Shown in pieces: positions 53,550 to 63,099 of a stretch of 64,000 nucleotides of DNA (its first letter is position 1; every line of letters begins with the position of its first letter). This stretch comes from Schistocerca nitens (taxonomy: Eukaryota > Arthropoda > Insecta > Orthoptera > Acrididae). The stretch is from assembly GCF_023898315.1 (NCBI RefSeq), contig NC_064621.1:540351383-540415382 (forward strand), given 5' to 3'. A program made the position numbers and the translations under genes. Under the pieces are notes generated by a model. That model did not search any database and had not been told where the DNA came from. It worked only from the letters and a program-made list of their open reading frames with translations.

Positions 53550-54590
53550 AAGACTAAAAAAGAGGCACTAAGAAGGAGTCAAGCGAATTGGCCGCAGACA
53601 GTATCGACGGGAAATGCAAAATTGTTAACTATTGCAGTCGATGAATGAAATATTTGGTGCTACAAAGCAATTTCACCATGCCGCTGATAAGGACATGTCG
53701 ACACTAAGGTAGAAAGTCTTTGAGAATTTCTTTCCAATGTGCAACTGGTGCTACAGTGACCACAAGGACAATTAACAGACGGGGGTGGGTGGGGTGATTT
53801 TGGGGGAGGAGACCAGACAGAGCAGTCATCGGTCTCATCGGATTAGGGAAGGACTGGGAAGGAAGTCGACCGTGCCCTTTCAAAGGAACCATCCCGGAAT
53901 TTGCCTGGAGCGATTTAGGGAAATCACGGAAAACCTAAATCGGGAAGGCCGGACGCGAGAATGAACCTTCGTCCTCCCGAATGCGAGTCCATTGTGCTAA
54001 CCACTGTGCCACCTCGCTCGGTCATCAACAGACGGCTCACAGAAAGGGGCTGAGTTGAAGATGCCCCTTGCGATGACTAGCACTGACCTCGGTACACCAA
54101 CAAGCCCGTTTGAAGTGGTGTTGGGCACATTTAGCCTGGAATCTCTTTGACTGGGGCAGAATTGTCTTCAGCGATGAGTCCCACTTTGAACTAAGCCCCA
54201 ATGACCAGCGAAGATGTGTCTGGAGACACCCCAGACAGCGACTGGATACCAGCCTGAGTGTCGCTCGATATAAGGTCCAATAATCATAGTTGATGGTCTG
54301 TGGTGCCATTTCTTTCATGCTATAACCCTTTTCATTTTTGACGATGTAACGCACCAATATGACAGAATTTGGCACAATATCTCTCAGTAGAACATCCAAC
54401 AACTCTCTCAATCATTGCCAAGCCGAATAACTGCTTGCATAAGGGCCAGAGGTGGGCCAACCCACTATCGATTTGCTCAGTTTGTGAAGTTCTATCTCTT
54501 GAAAAAACCATCCAATTTTTTTTAAATTTGTGATCATTTGTTTATCTGTGCATGTAAGTCATATCTACTGATTTATTTGCCTTGGACTGT
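53550..54590 (+). mobile_element. Tc1-C copy 2 with SINE insertion
   Basis: The plus strand gives TVTTRTINRRLTERG across the SINE, then FDWGRIVFSDESHFELSPND then QRRCVWRHPRQRLDTSLSVA and a short C-terminal remnant. The middle between about 54300 and 54370 is deleted relative to the family. The 3' end (AAACCATCCAATTTTTTTTAAA) matches the outer ends of the fold-back Tc1-C. The first catalytic aspartate is retained. The second and third are lost with the deletion. Confidence 0.75.
53783..54023 (-). mobile_element. Second tRNA-derived SINE family, in Tc1-C
   Basis: Read on the minus strand it begins GACCGAGCGAGGTGGCACAG, with A box (GTGGCACAGTGG) and a weak B box (GGTTCATTCTC), and continues TTTAGGTTTTCCGTGATTTC, ending in GGTCTCCTCCCCC. 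A 12-bp TSD, AT-T/C-AACAGACGG, lies at 53771-53782 and 54024-54035 with one mismatch. It is unrelated in body to the copies above. Confidence 0.85.
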
Positions 54591-55229
54591 ATTATGATTT
54601 TCTACCCTTCCTGGAATTGCAATTTTAATAACCAGCACTGCAGTCTGATATACAATGCATACATGAGGAAGTTTTTCTCTATCCTGACCACTCAATTTTG
54701 TCGATTTCCGCTGTGTTTGGAATCTTTTTTGTCGAAGCGAAATCCGACTCTCAAATTGTTTCTTCGAGAGATGTCTGGCATCACTGTGTTAGTAGTAGGG
54801 CAACAGCACCATCAGCACAATTTGGGTGTTGCCTACAGCAGGGGCAAGTATACATTCAGGGGAAAACTTATTGTTCTCCTTTGAGAACAGGTCCCTAACC
54901 TATTGTTCTTCTAAGAGGATTAAGACATGTCTGAGGATACCCCACACTTTCATTGACAGGTTATGACACCCTGGAGATAATCCTTCCTTTTGATTGGCAC
55001 ATCCTTCACCTATTGTTCTCCCACCCCATCCCCTTCTTCTCCTCCCCCTCCATCTTCTCCTTCCCATCCCTCAGGGAACTCCCCTCGCAAATACAAGCAG
55101 ACTTTTGATATTAGTTTGATTTCCTAATTAATTAAATTGATCAATTAATTAAATCTACCCTATGGGAAACACCCCATCCCTCCCCCTCCAGGAAATTGGC
55201 GGGAAAAAGACTCGGTTGATCGGTCATTT
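54591..55229. other. Unassigned sequence with pyrimidine-rich patch
   Basis: Short frames only. There are two CACCTATTGTTCT-like words, a C/T-rich patch at 55018-55085 and an AT palindrome around TTGATCAA at 55130-55155. No gene. Confidence 0.45.
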
Positions 55230-55510
55230 GGAGGGAAATCGATTGCAGTGTATGGAATATTGTTTAAACAATTTAGAGAATGTGCGGAATATTGTTTATT
55301 TAAGCAATTTACGCGATACAAGGTGGTGTTTGGAATGTAGTTTATTTATTTAGTTAAAGAATTTGTCGGGAAATTGACTGCAGAGTATGGAATACTGTTT
55401 ATTTAAACAGTGTACAAGATATCAGAACAATTTACAGGATACAAGACGGTATATGGAATGTTGTTTATTTAAAGAATTTGTCAGGAGATCGATGACAGTG
55501 TGGAATACTG
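55230..55510. repeat. Degenerate tandem repeat
   Basis: The words GGAATATTGTTTATTTAA or close variants recur at about 55256, 55294, 55331, 55392 and 55454. Three copies of a longer head, GGAAATCGATTGCAGTGTAT or similar, occur at about 55238, 55370 and 55480. The units are irregular (110-135 bp for the longer head) and diverged. Non-coding. Confidence 0.65.
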
Positions 55511-55930
55511 AAACAACTGCGGCGCCTTTTTATTATGATCGTGCTTGAAGAGGCTCAGTAGGCTGAGTTACATTTGTTGTCAGAGTCATGGATGTTAAGG
55601 ATTGTTTATTTTCCTCATGTTTCGAAGCTGACTGGTGACTAAGCACAGATGGGAAAATCAGAACAATTACATATTTAAAAGTTAATGACTTTCAGTGTGC
55701 TTGAAAAAGAACTCCCTAGTTTTAATGTGTCCTAGAATTCGGACAAAGTGACATACACTATTCTAGTTTGTGGTGTTTGATTCATCAACTCTCCAAGTTT
55801 GGCTTCCCTGCAGTTGACAGGTCGGCTTTGCCTTGAGACAGCACCAGTGCTGTTTTCTTCCTCTGTTCCCTCAGTTCAGTCCAGGCGTGCGTGCAGTGCA
55901 TTGCAGTGCAACTCAGCAACAATGTGTTGC
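55511..55930. other. Unassigned sequence
   Basis: No recognisable gene. The plus-strand frame beginning at 55799 runs into the tRNA-like repeat and is not supported as coding. Confidence 0.4.
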
Positions 55931-56375
55931 TCTAGAGAGCACTTGCCCACGAAAGGCATAGATCCAGAGTTCGAGTCTTCGAGTCTCGGTCCGGCACACA
56001 GTTTTAATCTGCCAGGAAGTTTCATATCAGCGCACACTCCGCTGCAGAGTGAAAATCTCATTCTGGAAACATCTCCCAGGCTGTGGCTAAGCCATGTCTC
56101 CGCAATATCCTTTCTTTCAGGAGTGCTAGTTCTGCAAGCTTCGCAGGAGAGCTTCTGTAAAGTTTGGAAGGTAGGAGACGAGGTACTGGCAGAAGTAAAG
56201 CTGTGAGGACGGGGCGTGAGCCATGCTTGGGTAGCTCAGTTGGTAGAGCACTTGCCTGGGAAAGGCAAAGGTCCCGAGTTAGAGTCTCGGTCCGGCACAC
56301 AGTTTTAATCTACCAGGAAGTTTCAAATCAGCGCACACTCCGCTGCAGAGTGAAAATTTCATTCTGGACTTTGTT
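55930..56375 (+). repeat. Dimer of tRNA-like repeat units
   Basis: Two units about 301 bp apart. The second has a clear tRNA-like head, GGGTAGCTCAGTTGGTAGAG (A box) and GTCCCGAGTTAGAGTCTCGG (B-box region), at 56230-56290. The first retains GAGCACTTGCCCACGAAAGG and the B-box half at 55938-55990 but its A-box half is altered. Each is followed by GGCACACAGTTTTAATCT and GCGCACACTCCGCTGCAGAG. The spacer between them (56068-56225) is unique in the window. No TSD was identified. Confidence 0.75.
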
Positions 56376-56639
56376 TTTCTGTCGGATTATTTTCACTTTC
56401 TGAAACTGGTTTTAATAATCAAGCTAATACAGTATTTAAAGATGTAGAGGTCTCGTCTGTTCATAATCGAAAAATATGTTTTAACTGCGGTTTAAATTGG
56501 CACGTTTTAGGTGTTTTAAGTGCCAGTGAAATGTGCTGTTTGAGGCATCCTGAAGGTTTTAGATCCTTTTTTCACATTTGCTCAAGGGGATCTCCCATTT
56601 AGACTCTGTTGTAATCCATAGTCTATCTGCTGCTTGCCT

Positions 56640-56659
56640 CCCCCCCCCCCCCCCCCCCC
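56640..56659. repeat. Poly-C tract
   Basis: Twenty consecutive C. Length is likely unreliable in assemblies. Confidence 0.95.
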
Positions 56660-56679
56660 ATTAATCAGTGTTGGTGGCG

Positions 56680-57262
56680 CTCGTCCCTACAAGAAGTGAT
56701 CAACAAAACTGCTGTCCGATATTTGTGACATCAGTCTTATGTAGAATTTTAGAATATTTTCTGAGTTCAAACATAATAAGGTATTTTGAACGGAATGACC
56801 TCATCCATGTCAACCAGCTTGGATTCCAAAAGCATTGGTCATGCATAAACCCAATTTGCGTTTCTCTCACATGACATTCTGAAAGCCATGGATCAAGGCA
56901 ATTGGATGAATGCAGTATTTCTTGACCCCTAAAACTTGACTCAAAGACGACGAACGCTTATTAACAAAGGAGCGATCGAATGTGTTAACAAAATTTGTGA
57001 CAGGACTGTGCATATGTTCATAGTTAGGACGCAGCATACTACCTTAGAATGGAGGAGGGCAGCCAGAATGTCACAAGCTCATTCGACTCGAGGGAAAGCC
57101 TCATGGAAATAGACGCCATCTGTCCCACGAACCCCTGTTATGTGAGTAACCTAAAATATACTAAAACCTTTTAATCATCGTTCTTGTAGCGATCGCAAGG
57201 GCAAGATTAATCTAATTTCATCGCTCACAGAAACGTTTAAACAGTCATTTTTTCATGTTCCC
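56680..57262 (+). pseudogene. LINE reverse transcriptase relic
   Basis: The plus strand reads NCCPIFVTSVLCRILEYFL then NDLIHVNQLGFQKHWSC, equivalent to the NYRPIS and QHGFRKGRS motifs of CR1/jockey-type polymerases. After a deletion it continues with a C-terminal remnant, RKGKINLISSLTETFKQSFF in mixed frame near 57200-57260. Most of the palm, including the catalytic box, is missing. A SINE follows at 57273. Confidence 0.6.
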
Positions 57263-57272
57263 TACTCGAATT

Positions 57273-57479
57273 GGCTCGGCTCTGAGCACTATGGGACTCA
57301 ACTGCTGTGGTCATAAGTCCACTAGAACTTAGAACTACTTAAACCTAACTAACCTAAGGACAGCACACAACACCCAGCCATCACGAGGCAGAGAAAATCC
57401 CTGACCCCGCCGGGAATCGAACCCAGGAGCCCGGGCGTGGGAAGCGAGAACGCTACCGCACGACCACGAGATGCGGGCT
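57273..57479 (-). mobile_element. SINE with the common body but a different tRNA head
   Basis: The 3' half on the minus strand (CCTTAGGTTAGTTAGGTTTA to ATAGTGCTCAGAGCC) is the same as in the eight common copies. The head differs: GCATCTCGTGGTCGTGCGGT with B box GGGTTCGATTCCCGGCGGGG, close to a glycine-type tRNA with a CCC triplet in the anticodon position. A 10-bp TSD, TACTCGAATT, lies at 57263-57272 and 57480-57489. Here the usual CATGGATGTGTGTG junction is replaced by CGTGATGGCTGGGTGTTGTG. Confidence 0.88.
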
Positions 57480-57566
57480 TACTCGAATTTCTCTCTGCAC
57501 TGCATGCTGTGCACATTACCTTCATAATTTGTGAATCTCTATAGCCATTTCTCCGCTTAGACAGTC

Positions 57567-57790
57567 ACAAAATCGAGGTCTTGTAGTTAACGTTGCTGAC
57601 TCTTAATCACGTGGTCCTGAGCTCGAATCCCCAGTGGGTCAGGAACTTTTTTCCGCTCGCGACTGGGTGTGCGTGATGTTCTCGTCATCATCGACGTGCA
57701 AGTCGCCAAAATGGTGTCAAATAAAATTACCTGCACAAGGCGACTGCCATATGCACATCTCAGTTCCTTTAGACCACCCTCAGATTGTGA
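57567..57790 (+). mobile_element. Third tRNA-derived SINE type
   Basis: The head is GGTCTTGTAGTTAACGTTGC with B box GAGCTCGAATCCC, then TTTTTTCCGCTCGCGACTGG. The tRNA-like A and B boxes are about 40 bp apart, as in SINE promoters. The 3' limit is approximate and no TSD was found. Confidence 0.6.
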
Positions 57791-58411
57791 TATTACATTT
57801 ATTTTATTAGGAAACCGAACAACAAATTAAAACGAAAAATCCAGCCTCCCTATTATCTTGTGAGTGTCATTGAGACGAGAGTGAGACTGAAACTCCATAA
57901 AATTAGTCTCCCTGTAAAGGATTAATTTTGGTCAGGTTAGTTTTAAGGCAACCGTAATTATTGGTGTTCAGCAAGACAGCGGCCACTGAAATCTCCTCGG
58001 TGTGAGGAAGGACGCCAGAAGCGCAGGAGTCTATTCCGGGGAACACTTCGGCGGTTAGGACCAGCCAGATAATGGTAACCCAACAAATTTGGAGAATTCC
58101 CTCAGAAATGGCTGGTAAGATAGTTGTAGCTTGTTGTAGGAATGACCATTTAGGGTTGCAATAGAAAATAGTACCTATCCTTAGAGTATGGTGTTCCCTT
58201 TATGGGACTGAGTTTTAAACAGGACACAGCAGGGTCAATCAGCTTCACTTTTGTCGGCGTCCTGTAGCAGGCAATATGTACCGTCTGTGTCCATCACAGA
58301 AGACCTAGTGGACAGCTGCCAGACGCCGTCGGCACAACACGGTGAGATGCTGGGGCCTACAGGCGAGGTAACACACACTATCATGCTAAAGTGTAACAGC
58401 TCATTGCTGGC

Positions 58412-58449
<38 letters not shown>

Positions 58450-58568
58450 CGCTCGTTCGTCTCCAATTCGAAAGGGCTTCATTAATTAAATTTTTGTAAC
58501 TTTTATTTTAATTGATGCTTGATATTTAACGCTAGTGCACTCTTTTCTCCTGATTTCAGGGCTTAATA
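57791..58568. other. Unassigned sequence before Tc1-A copy 2
   Basis: No recognisable gene. It contains the TC microsatellite listed separately. Confidence 0.45.
58415..58446. repeat. (TC)n microsatellite
   Basis: Sixteen TC units followed by CGCTCGCTCG. Confidence 0.95.
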
Positions 58569-59990
58569 CACTCCTGGAAATGGAAAAAAGAACACATTGA
58601 CACCGGTGTGTCAGACCCACCATACTTGCTCCGGACACTGCGAGAGGGCTGTACAAGCAATGATCACACGCACGGCACAGCGGACACACCAGGAACCGCG
58701 GTGTTGGCCGTCGAATGGCGCTAGCTGCGCAGCATTTGTGCACCGCCGCCGTCAGTGTCAGCCAGTTTGCCGTGGCATACGGAGCTCCATCGCAGTCTTT
58801 AACACTGGTAGCACGCCGCGACAGCGTGGACGTGAACCGTATGTGCAGCTGACGGACTTTGAGCGAGGGCGTATAGTGGGCATGCGGGAGGCCGGGTGGA
58901 CGTACCGCCGAATTGCTCAACACGTGGGGCGTGAGGTCTCCACAGTACATCGATGTTGTCGCCAGTGGTCGGCGGAAGGTGCACGTGCCCGTCGACCTGG
59001 GACCGGACCGCAGCGACGCACGGATGCACGCCAAGACCGTAGGATCCTACGCAGTGCCGTAGGGGACCGCACCGCCACTTCCCAGCAAATTAGGGACACT
59101 GTTGCTCCTGGGGTATCGGCGAGGACCATTCGCAACCGTCTCCATGAAGCTGGGCTACGGTCCCGCACACCGTTAGGCCGTCTTCCGCTCACGCCCCAAC
59201 ATCGTGCAGCCCGCCTCCAGTGGTGTCGCGACAGGCGTGAATGGAGGGACGAATGGAGACGTGTCGTCTTCAGCGATGAGAGTCGCTTCTGCCTTGGTGC
59301 CAATGATGGTCGTATGCGTGTTTGGCGCCGTGCAGGTGAGCGCCACAATCAGGACTGCATACGACCGAGGCACACAGGGCCAACACCCGGCATCATGGTG
59401 TGGGGAGCGATCTCCTACACTGGCCGTACACCACTGGTGATCGTCGAGGGGACACTGAATAGTGCACGGTACATCCAAACCGTCATCGAACCCATCGTTC
59501 TACCATTCCTAGACCGGCAAGGGAACTTGCTGTTCCAACAGGACAATGCACGTCCGCATGTATCCCGTGCCACCCAACGTGCTCTAGAAGGTGTAAGTCA
59601 ACTACCCTGGCCAGCAAGATCTCCGGATCTGTCCCCCATTGAGCATGTTTGGGACTGGATGAAGCGTCGTCTCACGCGGTCTGCACGTCCAGCACGAACG
59701 CTGGTCCAACTGAGGCGCCAGGTGGAAATGGCATGGCAAGCCGTTCCACAGGACTGCATCCAGCATCTCTACGATCGTCTCCATGGGAGAATAGCAGCCT
59801 GCATTGCTGCGAAAGGTGGATATACACTGTACTAGTGCCGACATTGTGCATGCTCTGTTGCCTGTGTCTATGTGCCTGTGGTTCTGTCAGTGTGATCATG
59901 TGATGTATCTGACCCCAGGAATGTGTCAATAAAGTTTCACCTTCCTGGGACAATGAATTCACGGTGTTCTTATTTCAATTTCCAGGAGTG
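58569..59990 (+). mobile_element. Tc1-A copy 2, full length
   Basis: Both ends are present (CACTCCTGGAAATGGAAAAA and TTCAATTTCCAGGAGTG), with TA at 58567-58568 and 59991-59992. At 1,422 bp it is almost identical to copy 1, including about 220 bp of non-coding 5' and 150 bp of 3' sequence. An AATAAA signal lies near 59927. The two copies must have separated recently. Confidence 0.96.
58597..59835 (+). CDS. Tc1-A transposase, open frame but original start codon lost
   Basis: The frame is uninterrupted to a stop at 59833-59835. The conserved protein starts at residue 73, where copy 1 has ATG and this copy has ACG (58813-58815), so translation would need an upstream ATG (58597 or 58660) and add about 50-70 extra residues. 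Domains: first HTH about residues 86-125, second HTH about 170-195, catalytic aspartate D227 (VVFSDESRF), D316 (QQDNARPH) and E349 (SPIEHVWDW). The transposase would bind the terminal repeats and cut and paste into TA. The D-to-E spacing is 32 residues, two fewer than classical Tc1. Confidence 0.9.
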   Translation: MTPVCQTHHTCSGHCERAVQAMITRTAQRTHQEPRCWPSNGASCAAFVHRRRQCQPVCRGIRSSIAVFNTGSTPRQRGREPYVQLTDFERGRIVGMREAGWTYRRIAQHVGREVSTVHRCCRQWSAEGARARRPGTGPQRRTDARQDRRILRSAVGDRTATSQQIRDTVAPGVSARTIRNRLHEAGLRSRTPLGRLPLTPQHRAARLQWCRDRREWRDEWRRVVFSDESRFCLGANDGRMRVWRRAGERHNQDCIRPRHTGPTPGIMVWGAISYTGRTPLVIVEGTLNSARYIQTVIEPIVLPFLDRQGNLLFQQDNARPHVSRATQRALEGVSQLPWPARSPDLSPIEHVWDWMKRRLTRSARPARTLVQLRRQVEMAWQAVPQDCIQHLYDRLHGRIAACIAAKGGYTLY

Positions 59991-60045
59991 TACAATGAAT
60001 GGTGGGCACCATGTGGTTCCCTAGTTGTACAGCGGCCGTAAACCA

Positions 60046-60335
60046 TAAAATTACCAAATATGCAGCAACCAGTCGCAAAATCATGTTTTATTTATTCACT
60101 TTTGCAAACCGATTTCAACTGATTAACAGCCATCATCGGTGCTTTCAACCAATATGTGCCCTGAGTAGTAATACTGTCTTAAGCAGAGGTCAAACATGAA
60201 GTCACAGTATTACTACTCAGGGGACATATTGGTTGAAAACACCGATGATGGCTGATAGTCAGTTGAAATCGATTTGCAAAAGTGAATAAATAAAACATGA
60301 TTTTGCGACTGGTTGCTGCATATTTGGTAATTTTA
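60046..60335. mobile_element. Hairpin (fold-back MITE-like) with 132-bp arms
   Basis: The left arm 60046-60177 and right arm 60204-60335 are reverse complements with about five mismatches, separated by a 26-nt loop. Outer sequence begins AAAATTACCAAATATGCAGC. Transcribed RNA would form a near-perfect stem. There is no coding capacity of its own. Minus- and plus-strand short frames across it are by-products. No clear TSD was found. Confidence 0.88.
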
Positions 60336-60364
60336 CTTTTAATATTGTCTGCAAGGTCATTTAA

Positions 60365-61523
60365 CCCTTTCGTGAGCCGTGGGAAACATGCTAGTCCAGT
60401 GGGATTCACAGTTCCCACCTCTGTATGGTGCTACCACCTAGTGAACAGTATAGGGTACTACTTCCAATCGGAAGTTCCCGCCGTTTTTGCTATACCTCCG
60501 CGCAGAGGCATTGTATAGCTGAGTGTTTCTCTGCAGAGGAGCCTTTCAGTATTAATTGCGTGACATTTTGTGATTTTTTCCTCAAAGCTATAGTATGAGG
60601 TAAATACTCTTGATTTACGCAAATTTAGGAAGGAAAACAAAACTGGAACGAGGAGAATTCCAGTTTGAAACAAAAGGAGGCATTTCTGCAGTAAAATGGA
60701 TGGATAACCGTCCAGTCACTATCCTGTCCTCAATTCATGACCCATGAGAAACAGTCACAGTGAAAAGGAAAAACAAGGATGGTACTAGTACAAAGATTTC
60801 TTGTCCTGAAGTTTTGACAGAATACAACAAAATAATGGGTTGTGTCGATAAGTTTGATCAATTACGATAAAGGTATGCTAGTGGCAGACGTTCTGTAAAA
60901 TGGTGGCACAGAATATTTTATTTCCTGGTGGACTTTGCTGTAGTGAACAGTTTTATCCTGTGGAAAATAAGTAAAAGAGAAAGTGGACAGCATGATCAGC
61001 TCACATACAGGATCCATCTAGTCAGACAATTGATCGTTGGTTTCTCATCCCAAAAAAGGCGTGGACAAAAACCTGTCTTTCTGACAAAAAGGGGTAAAGT
61101 ACCTGAAGATTTTCGTCATGTGGCTGTAGGGGAGCATCGACCCATTTTAGGAGAAACCTACTGGACGTGCCGTCATTGTAGTACCAAAGCTGCGGAAAAG
61201 AGCACTCGCTGTGTTTGTACATATTGTCAAATACCACTTTGCATAGACCCATGTTTCAGAAAATTTCATGGCAAGTAATTGTGAACAATCATTGTAACAA
61301 GAGAAGTAAATTTATCAAATAAATATGACATATATTGAACAAGTTGTTTTTATCATTTAACTCCAAGGAAGGGCAGTGGGAAGAATACTTCCCACCTTGT
61401 GTGACCTCACTTTCACAGTTGGAGCAAATTTGATATTCTGTATGATAAATATACCTATCTGTTAACTACTATCTGCTCTCCATTCATTAAAAAAATTGCT
61501 CAATAATTTTGCCCACGAAAGGG
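60365..61523 (+). mobile_element. piggyBac element, internally deleted, with TTAA TSD
   Basis: TTAA lies at 60361-60364 and 61524-61527. The ends are CCCTTTCGTGAG and its complement CCCACGAAAGGG at the right (one mismatch), typical of piggyBac. It is 1,159 bp, with a DDD-region deletion between about 60600 and the coding remnant. The hairpin element ends 29 bp upstream. Confidence 0.9.
60660..61278 (+). pseudogene. piggyBac transposase C-terminal part with cysteine-rich domain
   Basis: The frame reads ISAVKWMDNRPVTILSSIHD, then after a stop VTVKRKNKDGTSTKISCPEV, IMGCVDKFDQLR, a second stop, then KWWHRIFYFLVDFAVVNSFI. The 3' end from 60928 on is fully open: FLTKRGKVPEDFRHVAVGEH and a C-terminal cysteine-rich zinc domain (CRHCSTKAAEKSTRCVCTYC, then IPLCIDPCFRKFHGK). 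In the family the last domain binds the terminal repeats. The aspartate-bearing core is missing, so the protein would not transpose, but its DNA-binding end remains open. Confidence 0.87.
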
Positions 61524-61612
61524 TTAACGCATGACAAGAATAGCATGAAACGCAACACACTTCTCTGGAAAACGTCCGAAGTTACCTCTACACTTGTCGA
61601 CGACTCTCCATC

Positions 61613-62316
61613 CAAAATTGTCGTAGCTGTGTTGGGAACGTACTAGAGCACCAAGCGCTAATAGAAAGCACTGATGCTCAAATCGTTATAGGCACTTAAA
61701 GGTGGCTAAAGCCGGATATAAGCTCATCCGAAATTTTTGCGAAGAACCTAACGGTGTTCCGAAAGGATAGGCTAAACACGGTTGGCGGCGGCGTGTTTGT
61801 TGCTGTTAGAAGTAGTTTAACTCGTCGCGAAATTGAAGTAGATACTTCCTGTGTGTTAGTATGGGCAGATGTCATTGTTGGCAACCGGAATAAAATAATA
61901 ATTGGATCCTTTTACCGACCTCCCAATTCAGATGATACATTTGCTGAAAGGTTCAAAGAAAACTGAGTTTCATTTCAAACACGTACCCGACTCATACGAT
62001 AATAGTTGGTGGTGACTTTAATGTACCCTCGATATGTTGGCGAAAATACATGTTTAATTCCGTAGGTACGCATAAAATATCATCCGAAATTTTGCTAAAC
62101 GCGTTCTCTGAAAATTACTTCGTGCAGTTAGTCCATGAGCCCACGCGAATAGTAAACGGCTGTGAAAACACACTTGACCTCTTAGCAACAAATAATCCTG
62201 AGTTAATAACGAGCATCAAAACCGATACACGGATTAGTGGACACAGGGCTGTCATAGCGAGAATGAGTACTACAATCCCCAGATACTCCAAAAATAAGCG
62301 AAAAATATACCTATAA
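61613..62316 (+). pseudogene. LINE-A copy 3, endonuclease relic
   Basis: Segments: FRKDRLNTVGGGVFVAV, EIEVDTSCVLVWADVIVG and SFYRPPNSDDTFAERFKEN (61754-61966). After a frameshift comes NAFSENYFVQLVHEPTRIVN, then ISGHRAVIARM. The metal-binding ETW block has decayed (GT-stop-RWLK) and the terminal SDH motif reads SGH. Inactive. Confidence 0.82.
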
Positions 62317-62898
62317 AAAAAAGCAAATAAAAATTCTCTTGGCGCTTTCCTGTGAGACAATCTCCACTCATTCAAAATTAATAATATAAGAGTAGAAAGA
62401 TGTGGCTTGAATTCAAAGAAATAGTATCGGCAGCAATTGAGAGATCTATACCAAATATATTAACAAACGACGGAGCTGATCCACCTTGGTACACAAAACG
62501 GGTTAGAACACTGTTGCAGAAACAACGAAACAAACGCCAAATTTAAACAGACGCAAAATCCCCAAGACTGGTGATCTTTTACAGAAGCTCGAAATTGAGC
62601 GCGGACTTCAATGCGACATGCTTATAACAGTTTCCACTACGAAACTTTGTCTCGAACCTGGCAGAAAGTCCAAAGAGATTCTGTTCGTATGTGAAGTAGG
62701 ATTGTGGCAAGAAGCAATCACTGTCTTCTCTTCGCAATAGCAATGGAGATACTATCGAAGACAGTGCTGCCAAGGCAGAGTTACAAAACACAGCCTTCCG
62801 AAATGCCTTTACAAAAGAAGACGAAATAAATATTCTAGAATTCGAAACGAGAATAGCTACCAACATGAGTAACGTAGAAGTAAATATCCTCGGAGTCG

Positions 62899-63097
62899 AA
62901 TGGTTCAAATGGCTCTGAGCACTATGGGACTTAACAGCTGAGGTCATCAGTCCCCTAGAACTTAGAACTACTTAAACCTAACTAACCTAAGGACATCACA
63001 CATATCCATGCCCGAGGCAGGATTCGAACCTGCGATCGTAGCCGTCGCGCGGTTCCAGACTGAAGCGCCTAGAACCACGTGGCCACACCGGCCGGCC
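62899..63097 (-). mobile_element. tRNA-derived SINE, copy 8, in LINE-A
   Basis: Same family as copy 1. An 11-bp TSD, CCTCGGAGTCG, lies at 62888-62898 and 63098-63108 and is LINE-A coding sequence (the LGVVKQL region). The SINE is therefore younger than this LINE copy. Confidence 0.94.
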
Positions 63098-63099
63098 CC

